Source: an uncultured Clostridia bacterium (GTDB lineage: Bacteria; Bacillota; Clostridia; TANB77; CAG-465). Taken from it: DNA of 38,476 nucleotides. Both the position numbers and the translations under genes were made by a program. The first letter of the stretch is position 1, and every line of letters starts with the position of its first letter. Of the stretch, positions 1 through 10,142 are shown piece by piece. The stretch covers positions 1 to 38,476 of the forward strand of contig CANQUF010000010.1 of NCBI GenBank assembly GCA_947626975.1. The letters run 5' to 3'. Below the pieces are notes generated by a model. It was not told where the DNA came from, did no database searches, and worked only from the letters and a program-made list of their open reading frames with translations.

Positions 1-128
1 TGCTATCGTTTCAGCTCTATTGTTATGTTAGCTTTTTATGTATACTCTTTTGGGCTAAATATAACTTTCCTATTGTATAAAAGAAAAGTTATAGGTAACA
101 AATGCGTCACCTATAACTTAAATTTTAA

Positions 129-398
129 TTATGGTTCTATGCCATTTTTTAAAAGCATTTTAGAAACTTCAATATATCCATTTGATACAGTATACCTTAA
201 TACTTTATCATTGCATATATATAGATTATACCCTTTTTGAATATATTCAGTTAATGAATCGATGTCATCAGTAATACAAGCAGATACAACATCCACATCA
301 TTTGGATCATATTTTTCCTTCAATTCTTTTATTTTACTTACAGTAAGTTTATCTCCTTCAAATAAAGATATAATCTCTTCTACTAAAGAATTTTTCAT
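129..398 (-). CDS. Small ankyrin-repeat-like protein
   Basis: ORF 129..413; the internal ATG (MKNSLVEE) follows GGAGGAAAG, so the start is moved to 398. C-terminus VLRYTVSNGYIEVSKMLLKNGIEP resembles one ankyrin repeat. Confidence 0.6.
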   Translation of the reverse strand: MKNSLVEEIISLFEGDKLTVSKIKELKEKYDPNDVDVVSACITDDIDSLTEYIQKGYNLYICNDKVLRYTVSNGYIEVSKMLLKNGIEP

Positions 399-483
399 AA
401 GTCTTTCCTCCAAAATAATAATTTTTGAATATAAAATAAATTACATAATTATTATATCATATTTTTATTAATAATTCAAGAAA

Positions 484-1278
484 TTATACATTTTTATTAG
501 TATCGCTTAACTTAACGTCACTATTCATTCCATATATTTTTAACATTTCATCTGTAAAAGATAAATCATCATTATATTCTATTAATGGTTCTAAAATTTT
601 AGTTTCATTACCTCCATTTTTTATATATGAAATTAATACTATAGATGGCTTTTTATTTACTCTTGGATATACAAATTTTATTTCTTTTGGCTCTAAATTA
701 TATTTTCTACCAAGTACAAGCAAGTCAGTTAATCTATCTGGCTTATGTACTAAATACAATTTTCCCTTTGATTTAAGTAATTTAGATGATACTTTTAATA
801 CATCTTCTAGATTACAATTAATTTCACATTTTGCAATTGTTTTTACTGTATGACTTGTATTAAAACCTGTTCCAATAATTTTATATGGTGGATTACATAC
901 AATAACATCTATTTTATTACTTCCTGTTTTATTTGTAACATAGTCTTGTATTTTTGATATATTATTTATATCACTATGAATAGGTACTATTTTATTTTCT
1001 AATTTATTTAGTTTAATATTTCTTTCAAATAAATAATACATTTCTTCTTGTAATTCAACACCAAATATTTTTTTATACTTTTTCTTTGCAGATATTATAA
1101 CTGGAATAACGCCACTGCCAGTACAAAGATCCACAATTACATTATTACTATTTTCTGATTTTATAAAATTTGCAAGTAGTACACTATCAGTACCAAAGCA
1201 AAAATATTCTTTATTCTGTATTATTTTAAGATTATTTATGCCTAAATCGTCAATTCTTTCATTTATATTTAATTTCAT
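484..1278 (-). CDS. tRNA1(Val) (adenine-N6)-methyltransferase-like SAM methyltransferase (TrmN6/YfiC type)
   Basis: DLCTGSGVIPVIIS SAM motif and NPPY motif; GGAGGAAAG before ATG. Confidence 0.8.
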   Translation of the reverse strand: MKLNINERIDDLGINNLKIIQNKEYFCFGTDSVLLANFIKSENSNNVIVDLCTGSGVIPVIISAKKKYKKIFGVELQEEMYYLFERNIKLNKLENKIVPIHSDINNISKIQDYVTNKTGSNKIDVIVCNPPYKIIGTGFNTSHTVKTIAKCEINCNLEDVLKVSSKLLKSKGKLYLVHKPDRLTDLLVLGRKYNLEPKEIKFVYPRVNKKPSIVLISYIKNGGNETKILEPLIEYNDDLSFTDEMLKIYGMNSDVKLSDTNKNV

Positions 1279-1372
1279 CTTTCCTCCACACTTATTATAT
1301 TATACTTTTAATGTAAATTATATCATATTATTAACTTGACTTCAAATGATATAATACTAACAGGAGTAAATT

Positions 1373-2324
1373 ATGAAATTATTGTATACTGTCAAACAAG
1401 AAGAGAATGAAAAAATTTTAAAAGATATATTAAAAAAACAATTATATATTTCAAATATTTTAATTAATAAATTAAAAATGACAAATTCAATACTAGTAAA
1501 TAATAAACCTGTGTTTATTAATACTAAAGTGTTTTATGGCGATGAAATATTAATTGATTTTGACAATCTAAATAATGTTATATATAACGACAGCACAAAT
1601 ATATATTATACAAAAAATAAATACCTTGATAAATACCCTGCATATGATATTTATCTAGATATATTATATGAAGATGAATATTTATTAATTTTAAATAAAC
1701 CAGCTGGTATTGCCATTCATCCATCATGTGCAAATTATGAAAATACACTTTCAAATGCAGTTGCTCTATATTTACAAAAGCAAAATATTTTCTCGATTCA
1801 TATAGTAACAAGACTTGATAAAAATACTTCTGGTATTTGCATATTTGCAAAAAATGAATATATTCAAGAATTATTCATTAGAAAAAAAGATAATATAAAT
1901 ATACATAAAGAATATATTGCAGTTGTAAATGGTATTATTAATAAAAAGCATGGAATAATAGAAGAACCTATTTCAAGAAAACCTAATTCTATAATTTTAA
2001 GAGAAGTTTCTAATACTGGAGAATATGCAAAAACAGAATATTTTGTAAATAAAATAAATAAGGAATTTAATTACTCTATCGTAAATGTTATACTTCATAC
2101 ACGGAAGAACTCATCAAATTAGAGTTCATATGGCAAGTATAGGTCATATCATACTTGGTGATACATTATATGCTAATGAATATAACGAGCACAATATAGA
2201 TAAATACATATCTAGGCAAGCATTACACGCTAGCAAAATATCTTTTAATCATCCTATAACTAACAAATACATAGAAATCGTTTCTAAAATTCCTGATGAT
2301 ATTCAAATACTTCTAAAAAAATAG
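1373..2324 (+). CDS. RluA-family pseudouridine synthase, needs a +1 shift at 2102
   Basis: First part (1373..2122) has S4-like N-terminus, NKPAGIAIHPS and VTRLDKNTSGI. Omitting C2102 continues as HTGRTHQIRVHMASIGHIILGDTLY, the conserved RluA motif, to the stop at 2324. Span 952 nt = 3n+1. Confidence 0.85.
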
Positions 2325-2344
2325 GTCTTAACAGACCTATTTTT
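2317..2344. terminator. Shared bidirectional intrinsic terminator between convergent genes
   Basis: AAAAATAGGTCT-TAAC-AGACCTATTTTT perfect 12-bp stem; both stop codons (TAG) lie within the stem. Confidence 0.8.
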
Positions 2345-3374
2345 CATACTCATCATCATATTCATCAAATATATTTCCAAATATTTCTTCAATTGCATCT
2401 TCAATAGTAACTAATCCTACAACTTTACCATTTTTATTTCTTACAATACTTAACGATTGTCTATCTTTTTGCATTTGTCTAAATATATCATCTACCATAT
2501 CTGAGGGATGTACAAAATACGGCTCTTTTATAGTATCTCTTAGATTAAATTTACTATATGGTTCGTATTTATATATTATATCTTTTGTATTTAATATTCC
2601 AATTATATTATTTATATTTCCTTCATATACTGGTATTCTAGTATATTTATTTTTTCTTATTACATTAAGCAAATCTTTATTTGATATCTTTACATCAACT
2701 GCTACCATATCATCAATTTTAGTCATTATTTCTCTTACTTTTATATCATTAAATTTAAATATATTATATATTAAAGTTTTTTCACCTTTTTCTATTGCTC
2801 CAACATCCATTGCCTCTGATACTGCAAGTCTTATACTTTCTTCTGTTATTTTTTCTTCTGTACTTTCTTTTATTTTAAATAACTTGCAAATTATATCTGT
2901 AGATTTTGTAAGAAGCCATACAAATGGGTATGTACATTTCATAAGTACTGTGATTATATTTACCATTCCATATGCTATATTTTCTGAATATTTCATAGCA
3001 ATTCGTTTGGGAACTAATTCACCAAAAACAAGTGTAAAATATGATAATATTAATGTAACAATTATTACAACAATAGGTTTTAAAATATCTATAGAAATGT
3101 TTAAGAAACTAATATTATTAACTATCTCATCTGCAAATGTTTCAGCAGCAAAAGCACTTGCTAAGAAACCTGCAAAAGTAATCCCTATTTGTATTGTTGC
3201 AAGAAAGCTACTAGGATTGTCAATTAAACGTTTTACACTTTTGGCTCTTTTACTTTTTTTCTTTATATCACTATGCAGTTTTGATTTATTAACTGATAAA
3301 AATGCTATTTCTGATGAAGCAAATACTCCATTTAATAATATTAGAATTATAAGTAATACTATCTTTATTAACAT
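2337..3374 (-). CDS. CNNM-domain / CBS-pair transporter-like protein (HlyC/CorC family)
   Basis: N-terminal CNNM-type membrane domain (NGVFASSEIAFLSVNKSKL, FGELVPKRIAMKYSE) then CBS pair (IPVYEGNINNIIGILNTKD, GLVTIEDAIEEIFG). Confidence 0.85.
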   Translation of the reverse strand: MLIKIVLLIILILLNGVFASSEIAFLSVNKSKLHSDIKKKSKRAKSVKRLIDNPSSFLATIQIGITFAGFLASAFAAETFADEIVNNISFLNISIDILKPIVVIIVTLILSYFTLVFGELVPKRIAMKYSENIAYGMVNIITVLMKCTYPFVWLLTKSTDIICKLFKIKESTEEKITEESIRLAVSEAMDVGAIEKGEKTLIYNIFKFNDIKVREIMTKIDDMVAVDVKISNKDLLNVIRKNKYTRIPVYEGNINNIIGILNTKDIIYKYEPYSKFNLRDTIKEPYFVHPSDMVDDIFRQMQKDRQSLSIVRNKNGKVVGLVTIEDAIEEIFGNIFDEYDDEYEK

Positions 3375-3450
3375 TTTTTACAACTCCAATCTATTTTTAT
3401 ATTATTAATATATTAAAAACTTAAATTTAGTATTTACTTTATATTTAATA

Positions 3451-4491
3451 TCATTTATTTACTAGTATTCGTATTTTATTGTTTTCATTTAATATTTTAT
3501 TTCCTTCAATGGATGTAATAATATTTGATATTAAATTATATTCTATTTTATTAATTTTATTTATATTATTGCTTTCTATATCAAAGTACCAAAATTTTTC
3601 ATCTTCTGTAAGTATAAAAGATATCTCATCTAAAACATCACTTTCATCTGCAATATTTCTCAATATTTCACATACAATAAAAATAATGTCATTAATTATA
3701 CCATTAAAATAACTATCAGTTTTTAAAGATCTTTTAGTAATAAATTTAATATCCCTTTTCTTCATATAATCAGATATAATCATATTTATAATATCTATAA
3801 TATCATTATCCTTAAGTATTGAATTATTTGCTTCTTGTGATTGCATTATTATTGATGTAAGTACTTTATCAATCTTTTCAAGTGATGTTTTATTTATATT
3901 ATAATACTCATTTATTTTTTCAATTTCTGCTTTAGATATCTCACCAGATGATCTTTGTACCATTAAATTAGTAATTTCTACTCCTGCTCCAATTGTAAGT
4001 AAATTAGATTTTATCTTTTGAGCTATGCTTTCCATTAAATTGGCTATAGTATTTTTTCTATATCTTGCAAGATTAATTTCTAGTTGTTGTTTAAAAACTC
4101 TAACTGCTGATATAAGTTGCAAATTTAATTTATCTATTCCCTCTGTTTTATCATAATAATTTTGTATATCTAATTTTTTTAAAGTCTCAACAGGTGGATT
4201 TTGACCTGAAAATCCTGTCTGCAATATTATAATTAACTCTTTATTACACTCTCTTATTTTTTCAGTAACTTCTTGTCCATTAAGTTCGGGCATAAAATAA
4301 TCAAGTAGAGCTATTTGATATTTACCTGTAAGTAAATAATTTAGAGCATCTTTTCCATTAGTTACTTTATCTACATTAAACCCTTTTTGTTTTAAAAAGC
4401 TATATGTTATAAGTAAATAATCTTCATCATCATCAGCAAGCAAAATATTTATATTTTTTATAATATTTTCATATGATATCATAATAATCAT
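3451..4491 (-). CDS. Response-regulator receiver domain fused to degenerate histidine-kinase-like domain
   Basis: REC motif ILLADDDEDYLL...IALLDYFMPELNGQE; C-terminal region resembles DHp/HATPase without a clear phospho-acceptor His. Confidence 0.65.
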   Translation of the reverse strand: MIIMISYENIIKNINILLADDDEDYLLITYSFLKQKGFNVDKVTNGKDALNYLLTGKYQIALLDYFMPELNGQEVTEKIRECNKELIIILQTGFSGQNPPVETLKKLDIQNYYDKTEGIDKLNLQLISAVRVFKQQLEINLARYRKNTIANLMESIAQKIKSNLLTIGAGVEITNLMVQRSSGEISKAEIEKINEYYNINKTSLEKIDKVLTSIIMQSQEANNSILKDNDIIDIINMIISDYMKKRDIKFITKRSLKTDSYFNGIINDIIFIVCEILRNIADESDVLDEISFILTEDEKFWYFDIESNNINKINKIEYNLISNIITSIEGNKILNENNKIRILVNK

Positions 4492-4556
4492 CCTTTTTAA
4501 TACGATAACTATATTATATATTATTAATATATAATTGTCTAGACATTAAAACTATT

Positions 4557-4991
4557 TTATTTTTTTAACATATCATCTATAGTATGCCATGCAAGTAATG
4601 CGCATTTTACACGTGCTGGCATATTTGAGACATTTTTAAATGCAATTGCATCCTCTAATATTTCTAATTCTTTTTCATCTTTTATTTCTCTTTTTATCAT
4701 ATTAAAGAAAGTCTCTATTATCTTTTTTGCTTCTTTTATAGTCTTTCCCTTTAATACATCAATCATTATAGAAGTTGAAGCTTGAGATATTGCACATCCA
4801 TGTCCTGTAAAACTTAAATCTTCAATAACATCACCATTAAGTTTTAGATTAAGTTCTATTTCATCTCCACAATTTGGATTATGTCCCTTTTCTACTTTAT
4901 CTGGATTTTTCATACTTTTTTTATTATATGAATTCATGCTATGTTCCATTATAAGTTCATTATATAATTCTTCTATTTGACTCATATACAC
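4557..4991 (-). CDS. sufU: SUF system Fe-S scaffold SufU
   Basis: NPNCGDEIELNLKLNGDVIEDLSFTGHGCAISQAS and RVKCALLAW; adjacent to sufS. Confidence 0.92.
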   Translation of the reverse strand: MYMSQIEELYNELIMEHSMNSYNKKSMKNPDKVEKGHNPNCGDEIELNLKLNGDVIEDLSFTGHGCAISQASTSIMIDVLKGKTIKEAKKIIETFFNMIKREIKDEKELEILEDAIAFKNVSNMPARVKCALLAWHTIDDMLKK

Positions 4992-6218
4992 CTACCCTTT
5001 TTCTATATATTTCTTAAACACTCCATATACTTTCTTAAGTCCTAAAATTAATTTATCAATATCATCTTTAGTATTATATATGTATATACTAATTCTACAT
5101 GTAGAGTCAATTTTTAAAAATCTCATTAATGGTTGTGCACAATGGTTTCCAGATCTTATCGCAATATTTTCACTATCAAGAATACTTGCTACATCGTGTG
5201 GATGTACACCCTTTACATTAAATGAAATTACACCCGTATGGTTATTTAAATTCTTAGTGCAATACATCTGTATAAATTCTAGCTTTGATAATTCATGTCT
5301 TGCATAGTTTATTAATTCATCTTCTATTTTTTTAATATTATCATATCCTATTTTTTCTAAATAATCAATTGATGCACTAAGTCCTATTGCTCCACCAACA
5401 TTTTGTGTACCAGCTTCAAATTTATTTGGTAAAGATGCAAAAGTTGCATCTTGTTCATATACATATTCTATCATATCACCACCATATAAAAACGGTGGCA
5501 TATCATTTAATATGTTTTCTTTGGCATATAGAACACCTATACCAAGAGGCGACATCATTTTATGACCTGAGAAAACAACAAAATCTGCATCTAAATTTTT
5601 AACATCAATTTTCATATGAGGAATGCTTTGTGATGCATCTAAGACTACCAAAGCTCCATTTTTATGAGCAATATCTATAATTTGTTTTACAGGGTTAATT
5701 GTTCCTAATACATTTGATACATGAGTAATAGCAACAATTTTTGTCTTGTTTGTTATTTTACTTTTTATCTGCTCTTCTGGTAATTCAAAATTATTATCTA
5801 TATACATATATTTTAAAATTGCTTTATTTTTTTTAGCTACCATTTGCCATGGAACTAGATTTGAATGATGTTCCATAATAGATAATACTATTTCATCATT
5901 TTCTTTTATATTATTAAGCCCATAACAATATGCAATTAAATTTAAACTTTCTGTTGCATTTTTAGTAAATATTACTTCATTTTTTGAATTTGCATTTATA
6001 AAATTAGCAACATTTTCCCTTGCGTTTTCATATAACTGTGTAGATTTTATACTAAGTGAATATGCTCCCCTATTAGGATTTGCATTAAAATTGTTGTAAT
6101 ACTTTTCTACTTCTTTTAATACTGAGATAGGCTTTTGAGTAGTAGCACCACTATCTAAATATGTGACTTTACTATTTTTAATTATTGGAAAATCTTTTAA
6201 AATATATTCATTATTCAT
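4992..6218 (-). CDS. sufS: Cysteine desulfurase SufS
   Basis: YLDSGATTQKP, FSGHKMMSPLGIGVLY (PLP Lys), RSGNHCAQPLM. Confidence 0.95.
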   Translation of the reverse strand: MNNEYILKDFPIIKNSKVTYLDSGATTQKPISVLKEVEKYYNNFNANPNRGAYSLSIKSTQLYENARENVANFINANSKNEVIFTKNATESLNLIAYCYGLNNIKENDEIVLSIMEHHSNLVPWQMVAKKNKAILKYMYIDNNFELPEEQIKSKITNKTKIVAITHVSNVLGTINPVKQIIDIAHKNGALVVLDASQSIPHMKIDVKNLDADFVVFSGHKMMSPLGIGVLYAKENILNDMPPFLYGGDMIEYVYEQDATFASLPNKFEAGTQNVGGAIGLSASIDYLEKIGYDNIKKIEDELINYARHELSKLEFIQMYCTKNLNNHTGVISFNVKGVHPHDVASILDSENIAIRSGNHCAQPLMRFLKIDSTCRISIYIYNTKDDIDKLILGLKKVYGVFKKYIEKG

Positions 6219-7289
6219 CTATACTAATCTCCTATCTATCTCCTCTAAAACAATTTTCTTAATTTTATCATTTTCAATTTTATCTATTACAGAGTTAAAT
6301 TTAGATCTCACAAGTAACTTTACTGCATCTTTACTATCTATTCCTCTTGACATGATATAAAATAAATCTTTATCTTGTAATTTTCCTGCTGATGAACTAT
6401 GATTTCCCTCTACATCATCTTCGTGGCAAAGAAGAATTGGAAGTGACTTAGACTTAGCTTTATCTGAAAGCAACATACAATATTCATTTTCATTACCTTT
6501 AGACTTTTTTGCACCTTGTTTAAAGTCAATAGTGCCTTTAAAGTTTTTCTTAGAACTATCTGTAAGTGCTCCTTGAACGTCTATGTTTACATTCGAGTTA
6601 CTTCCATATAATTCTAAAATATAATTTAAATCAAATTGTTGTTCATCTTTTCCTAAGTATATTGTATTTAATTTATTATTCGCATTATCTCCTATTATAT
6701 TTGAATAATAATTAGAAATACTATTTTTTCCTCCAAAATCTACTATTATATATTCTAAATTTGAATTATCTTTTAATTCATTATTAATAGTATAAAAATT
6801 GTTAGAGTAACTATTTAATATATTTATAACTAATACTTTAAGTTTTGCATTTTCTTCTAGATTTATTTTTAAAAGCCCATTATGATAAAATCTGGTATCT
6901 TCTTTATCTGCTCTAAATATAATAACAATACTTGAAGTAGTATCCTTTTTAGCATTTATTTGTATATTTTCTACTAATGTATCATTTTTATCATCAAATT
7001 TAAAATCAAGTATTACATCTTCCAAATTTATACTATCTTTTTGTATATTTAAGTTTATATTACTATTTGAATTTTCTAATATCTGATTAATAAAATTATC
7101 TGATACATTATATTTTAATTTACTTTTTTCTACATTTGAATTAATAGTAATTTTTTCATTATTATTTATTATTTTAACATTATTAAATTCATTTATATTC
7201 TTACAATAATTACTATCATTAATACTTATATTATTTATGTCGAAATTTTTAGATGTTCTTGCAGGAGTTTCATTTAAAATCATACTCAT
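6219..7289 (-). CDS. sufD: SufD-like Fe-S assembly protein
   Basis: C-terminal SUF core LPILLCHEDDVEGNHSSSAGKLQDKDLFYIMSRGI; between sufB and sufS. Confidence 0.9.
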   Translation of the reverse strand: MSMILNETPARTSKNFDINNISINDSNYCKNINEFNNVKIINNNEKITINSNVEKSKLKYNVSDNFINQILENSNSNINLNIQKDSINLEDVILDFKFDDKNDTLVENIQINAKKDTTSSIVIIFRADKEDTRFYHNGLLKINLEENAKLKVLVINILNSYSNNFYTINNELKDNSNLEYIIVDFGGKNSISNYYSNIIGDNANNKLNTIYLGKDEQQFDLNYILELYGSNSNVNIDVQGALTDSSKKNFKGTIDFKQGAKKSKGNENEYCMLLSDKAKSKSLPILLCHEDDVEGNHSSSAGKLQDKDLFYIMSRGIDSKDAVKLLVRSKFNSVIDKIENDKIKKIVLEEIDRRLV

Positions 7290-7290
7290 A

Positions 7291-8700
7291 TTATCCTATA
7301 CTCCCTTCTAATTCAAGATTTATCAAATTATTCATTTCTACTGCATACTCAACTGGTAATTCTTTAGAAATAGGATATGCAAATCCTCTTACTATCATTG
7401 CTTTTGCATCTTCTTCAGATATTCCTCTTGACATTAAATAAAATATTGCTTTATCGCTTATTTTACCAATTTTAGCTTCATGAGAAAATTCTACATCATC
7501 TGTTCTTATATCATTTACAGGTATAGTATCGGATCTTGATATATTATCTAACATCAAAGATTCGCATGATACCGAACATTTGGAGTTTGTAGCTTGAGGC
7601 ATTATTCTTACTAGACTTCTATATGTAGCAATTCCTCCATCTTTTGAAATTGATTTAGAGTTTACAACAGATGAGGTATTCTTAGCATTATGTATTACTT
7701 TAAATCCTGTATCTAAATTTTGACCTTTTGAAGCAAAAGAAATTCCAGTAAATTCAGCTTTTGAATTTTCACCTTTTAAAATACTCATTGGATATAACAT
7801 AGAGATTTTTGAGCCAAAAGAACCTGTTACCCATTCTATTTTACCATTTTTTTCTACTATTGATTTTTTAGTATTCAAATTAAGCATGTTTTTAGACCAA
7901 TTCTCAATAGTAGAATATCTAAGGTATGCGTTTTCCTTTACAAATAATTCAACACACCCTGCATGAAGATTTAATTTATTATATTTTGGTGCTGAGCATC
8001 CTTCTATAAAATGAAGACTTGCACCCTCATCTACAATAATTAAAGTATGTTCAAATTGTCCTGATTCAGGTGAATTTAATCTAAAATATGATTGTAGAGG
8101 TATATCAACTTTAACTCCTTTAGGTACATATACAAAAGAACCACCTGACCAAACTGCACCATGTAGAGCTACAAATTTATGATCAGTTACAGGGACACAT
8201 TTCATAAAATATTCTTTTACAATATCTTCATATTCTCTTAATGCACTATCCATATCAGTATATATAACGCCTTGCTTTAACAAATCTTCTTTTATACTAT
8301 GATATACAACTTCTGAATCATATTGTGCCCCAACACCTGCAAGTGATTTTTTTTCTGCTTCTGGAATTCCTAATCTATCAAATGTATTTTTTATATCTTC
8401 TGGAACATCATCCCAATTTGATTTTATATCAGATTTAGGTCTAACATATGTTGCTATTTCATCCATATTAAGTTCACTTAAATCTGGTCCCCATGTAGGT
8501 AACTCTAGTTTATTATATACTTCTAATGCATTTAATCTAAATTCTTTCATCCAATTTGGTTCATTTTTTTGCTTTGATATTTCTAATACTATTTCTTTTG
8601 TTAATCCTTTTTTAATTTTAAATTCGTAATTATCTTCGTTTTTTATATCATATATATTTGTTTTTATGTCATTTACATTTGTTTTTTTATTACTTGACAT
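7291..8700 (-). CDS. sufB: Fe-S cluster assembly protein SufB
   Basis: ALHGAVWSGGSFVYVPKGVKVDIPLQSYFRLN; FIEGCSAPKY; FSHEAKIGKISDKAIFYLMSRGISE. Confidence 0.96.
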   Translation of the reverse strand: MSSNKKTNVNDIKTNIYDIKNEDNYEFKIKKGLTKEIVLEISKQKNEPNWMKEFRLNALEVYNKLELPTWGPDLSELNMDEIATYVRPKSDIKSNWDDVPEDIKNTFDRLGIPEAEKKSLAGVGAQYDSEVVYHSIKEDLLKQGVIYTDMDSALREYEDIVKEYFMKCVPVTDHKFVALHGAVWSGGSFVYVPKGVKVDIPLQSYFRLNSPESGQFEHTLIIVDEGASLHFIEGCSAPKYNKLNLHAGCVELFVKENAYLRYSTIENWSKNMLNLNTKKSIVEKNGKIEWVTGSFGSKISMLYPMSILKGENSKAEFTGISFASKGQNLDTGFKVIHNAKNTSSVVNSKSISKDGGIATYRSLVRIMPQATNSKCSVSCESLMLDNISRSDTIPVNDIRTDDVEFSHEAKIGKISDKAIFYLMSRGISEEDAKAMIVRGFAYPISKELPVEYAVEMNNLINLELEGSIG

Positions 8701-8701
8701 T

Positions 8702-9457
8702 TTAAGAGTTCACCTCATTTTTTTTGTATTCTTCATATCCATTTTCTTCAATATTTTTTGCAAGTTCTCCTGTACTTGTTTTTATTATTTTTCCGTCAAC
8801 TAAAACATGTACAAAGTCTACGTTTAATTCTTTTAATATCTTTGTGCCATGAGTAATTATAACAACAGCATTATTGTCATTTAAAAATAATTTTATACCT
8901 TTAGATACTGTTTTTATTGCATCTACGTCAAGTCCTGAATCAGTTTCATCTAATATAGCAAGTTTTGGATTTAACATAAGCATTTGTAATATTTCATTTT
9001 TCTTTTTTTCTCCACCAGAAAATCCTACATTTAAACTTCTTTTAGCATATTCTTCTTTTATATTTAATGCCTTCATATTTTTTTCTAAATCAATTTTAAA
9101 TCTCACTGCTTTTGGAGTTTCATTACTAGACTTTGCTTTTGCATATTTCAAAAAATTAGCGACTGTTATTCCAGGTATTTCTTCTGGTGATTGAAAAGAC
9201 ATAAATATTCCTTTTCTTGCAATTTCATCAGTTTTTAAATCATTAATATTTTCTCCTTCTAATTTAATTACACCTCTTGTTTTAGTATATACTGGATTAT
9301 TTAGAATAACATTTGCAAAAGTTGATTTTCCAGCTCCATTAGGTCCCATTATTACATGAACCTCACCTTTATTTACAGTTAAATTAAGTCCTTTTAAAAT
9401 TTCTTTTTTGCCTACACTTGCATATAAGTCTTTTATTTCTAATAATTTACTTTTCAT
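8702..9457 (-). CDS. sufC: Fe-S assembly ATPase SufC
   Basis: MGPNGAGKSTFANVILN Walker A, FSGGEKKKNEI signature, LAILDETDSGLDVDAIK Walker B. Confidence 0.96.
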   Translation of the reverse strand: MKSKLLEIKDLYASVGKKEILKGLNLTVNKGEVHVIMGPNGAGKSTFANVILNNPVYTKTRGVIKLEGENINDLKTDEIARKGIFMSFQSPEEIPGITVANFLKYAKAKSSNETPKAVRFKIDLEKNMKALNIKEEYAKRSLNVGFSGGEKKKNEILQMLMLNPKLAILDETDSGLDVDAIKTVSKGIKLFLNDNNAVVIITHGTKILKELNVDFVHVLVDGKIIKTSTGELAKNIEENGYEEYKKNEVNS

Positions 9458-9472
9458 AACAAATTCCTTTCA

Positions 9473-9943
9473 TTACATCCTTAACATATTTTTTTTAGAA
9501 ATCTTGTTTAAACAATTTCTACATTTTTCTTTATTAATATCATATCCACAGCACTCATTTTCATCTAATTTTAATTCTTTGTGAGTATATCTTGCAAGCT
9601 TATTTAAAGTTTCATCACTTATAGCAGATTTTATATTTTTAGCTTCATTCATTATTTGTTCTTGATTATCTTTTAACCCTATAACTTCAGTCAAAAATAA
9701 ATATACAATATCAAATGCTGCTACAATTTTCTTTGCTAGATTTTCCCCCTCACTAGTAAAATCAATTATACCATATGGTTCGTAAATAATTAAATTATTT
9801 GATTTTAAATTATTTAATGCTTTATTTACGCTAGGTTTAGTATAATTCATTTTATTAGCTATATCTGTAACTCTTATCTCTCCATTTTGTTTTTTTAACA
9901 CATACATTGTTTTTAAATATTCTTCTAATGATTTTGATATCAT
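9473..9943 (-). CDS. DtxR/MntR-family regulator with Cys-rich C-terminus
   Basis: ISKSLEEYLKTMYVLKKQNGEIRVTDIANKMNYTKPSVNKALNNL wHTH; tail ECCGYDINKEKCRNC. Confidence 0.8.
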   Translation of the reverse strand: MISKSLEEYLKTMYVLKKQNGEIRVTDIANKMNYTKPSVNKALNNLKSNNLIIYEPYGIIDFTSEGENLAKKIVAAFDIVYLFLTEVIGLKDNQEQIMNEAKNIKSAISDETLNKLARYTHKELKLDENECCGYDINKEKCRNCLNKISKKNMLRM

Positions 9944-9956
9944 ATTTTATATCTCC

Positions 9957-10008
9957 TTAAAATGTTAGCTACATCTAACATTTTAACATTTAATTATTCC
10001 TATGTCAA
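9957..10008 (-). promoter_or_regulatory. Promoter and palindromic operator of the DtxR-like gene / suf cluster
   Basis: Minus strand TTGACA (10008..10003), 17-bp spacer, TAAAAT (9985..9980). Palindrome TTAAAATGTTAG-N6-CTAACATTTTAA at 9957..9986 overlaps the -10 and precedes the GGAGAT RBS. Confidence 0.75.
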
Positions 10009-10101
10009 GTTAAATACAAACTTAAATAGAAATACTTAATTTTTTAATATTATTCTCAAAAAAATTATATTATATACTCTATGTAAGTATATACAAATAA
10101 T

Positions 10102-10142
10102 AAAGCATATAGGAACTAATAATCTTTCTATATGCTTTTTTT
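10102..10142 (+). terminator. Intrinsic-terminator-like hairpin in the intergenic region
   Basis: AAAGCATATAG ... CTATATGCTTT then T-tract (11-bp arms); no plus-strand gene upstream. Confidence 0.55.

Noticed and set aside
1-60. Possible repeat fragment at the left window edge
   Set aside because: No inverted or direct partner recognised in this window; insufficient evidence.
2323-2340. Overlapping stop codons of convergent genes inside one hairpin as a special regulatory device
   Set aside because: A shared bidirectional terminator overlapping stops is common in compact low-GC genomes; kept only as a terminator feature.
2884-3408. Plus-strand ORF of 174 aa antisense to the CNNM/CBS gene (and similar antisense ORFs, e.g. 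23843..24409, 8874..9194, 34260..34646)
   Set aside because: Mirror ORFs opposite well-supported genes, without convincing RBS or homology; expected by chance from codon bias.
8790-8796. ACGGAA motifs in sufC, copA and elsewhere as further frameshift sites
   Set aside because: There the reading frame is GAC GGA or AAC GGA, so CGG is not in frame and the proteins are intact; only in-frame CGG correlates with breaks.
10109-10115. Systematic sequencing error inserting C into every (T/C)AGGAA motif
   Set aside because: Not fully excluded, but intact ATAGGAA (10109..10115) and TTAGGAAG (about 29030) occur in the window, so the motif is not always corrupted. Raw reads are needed.
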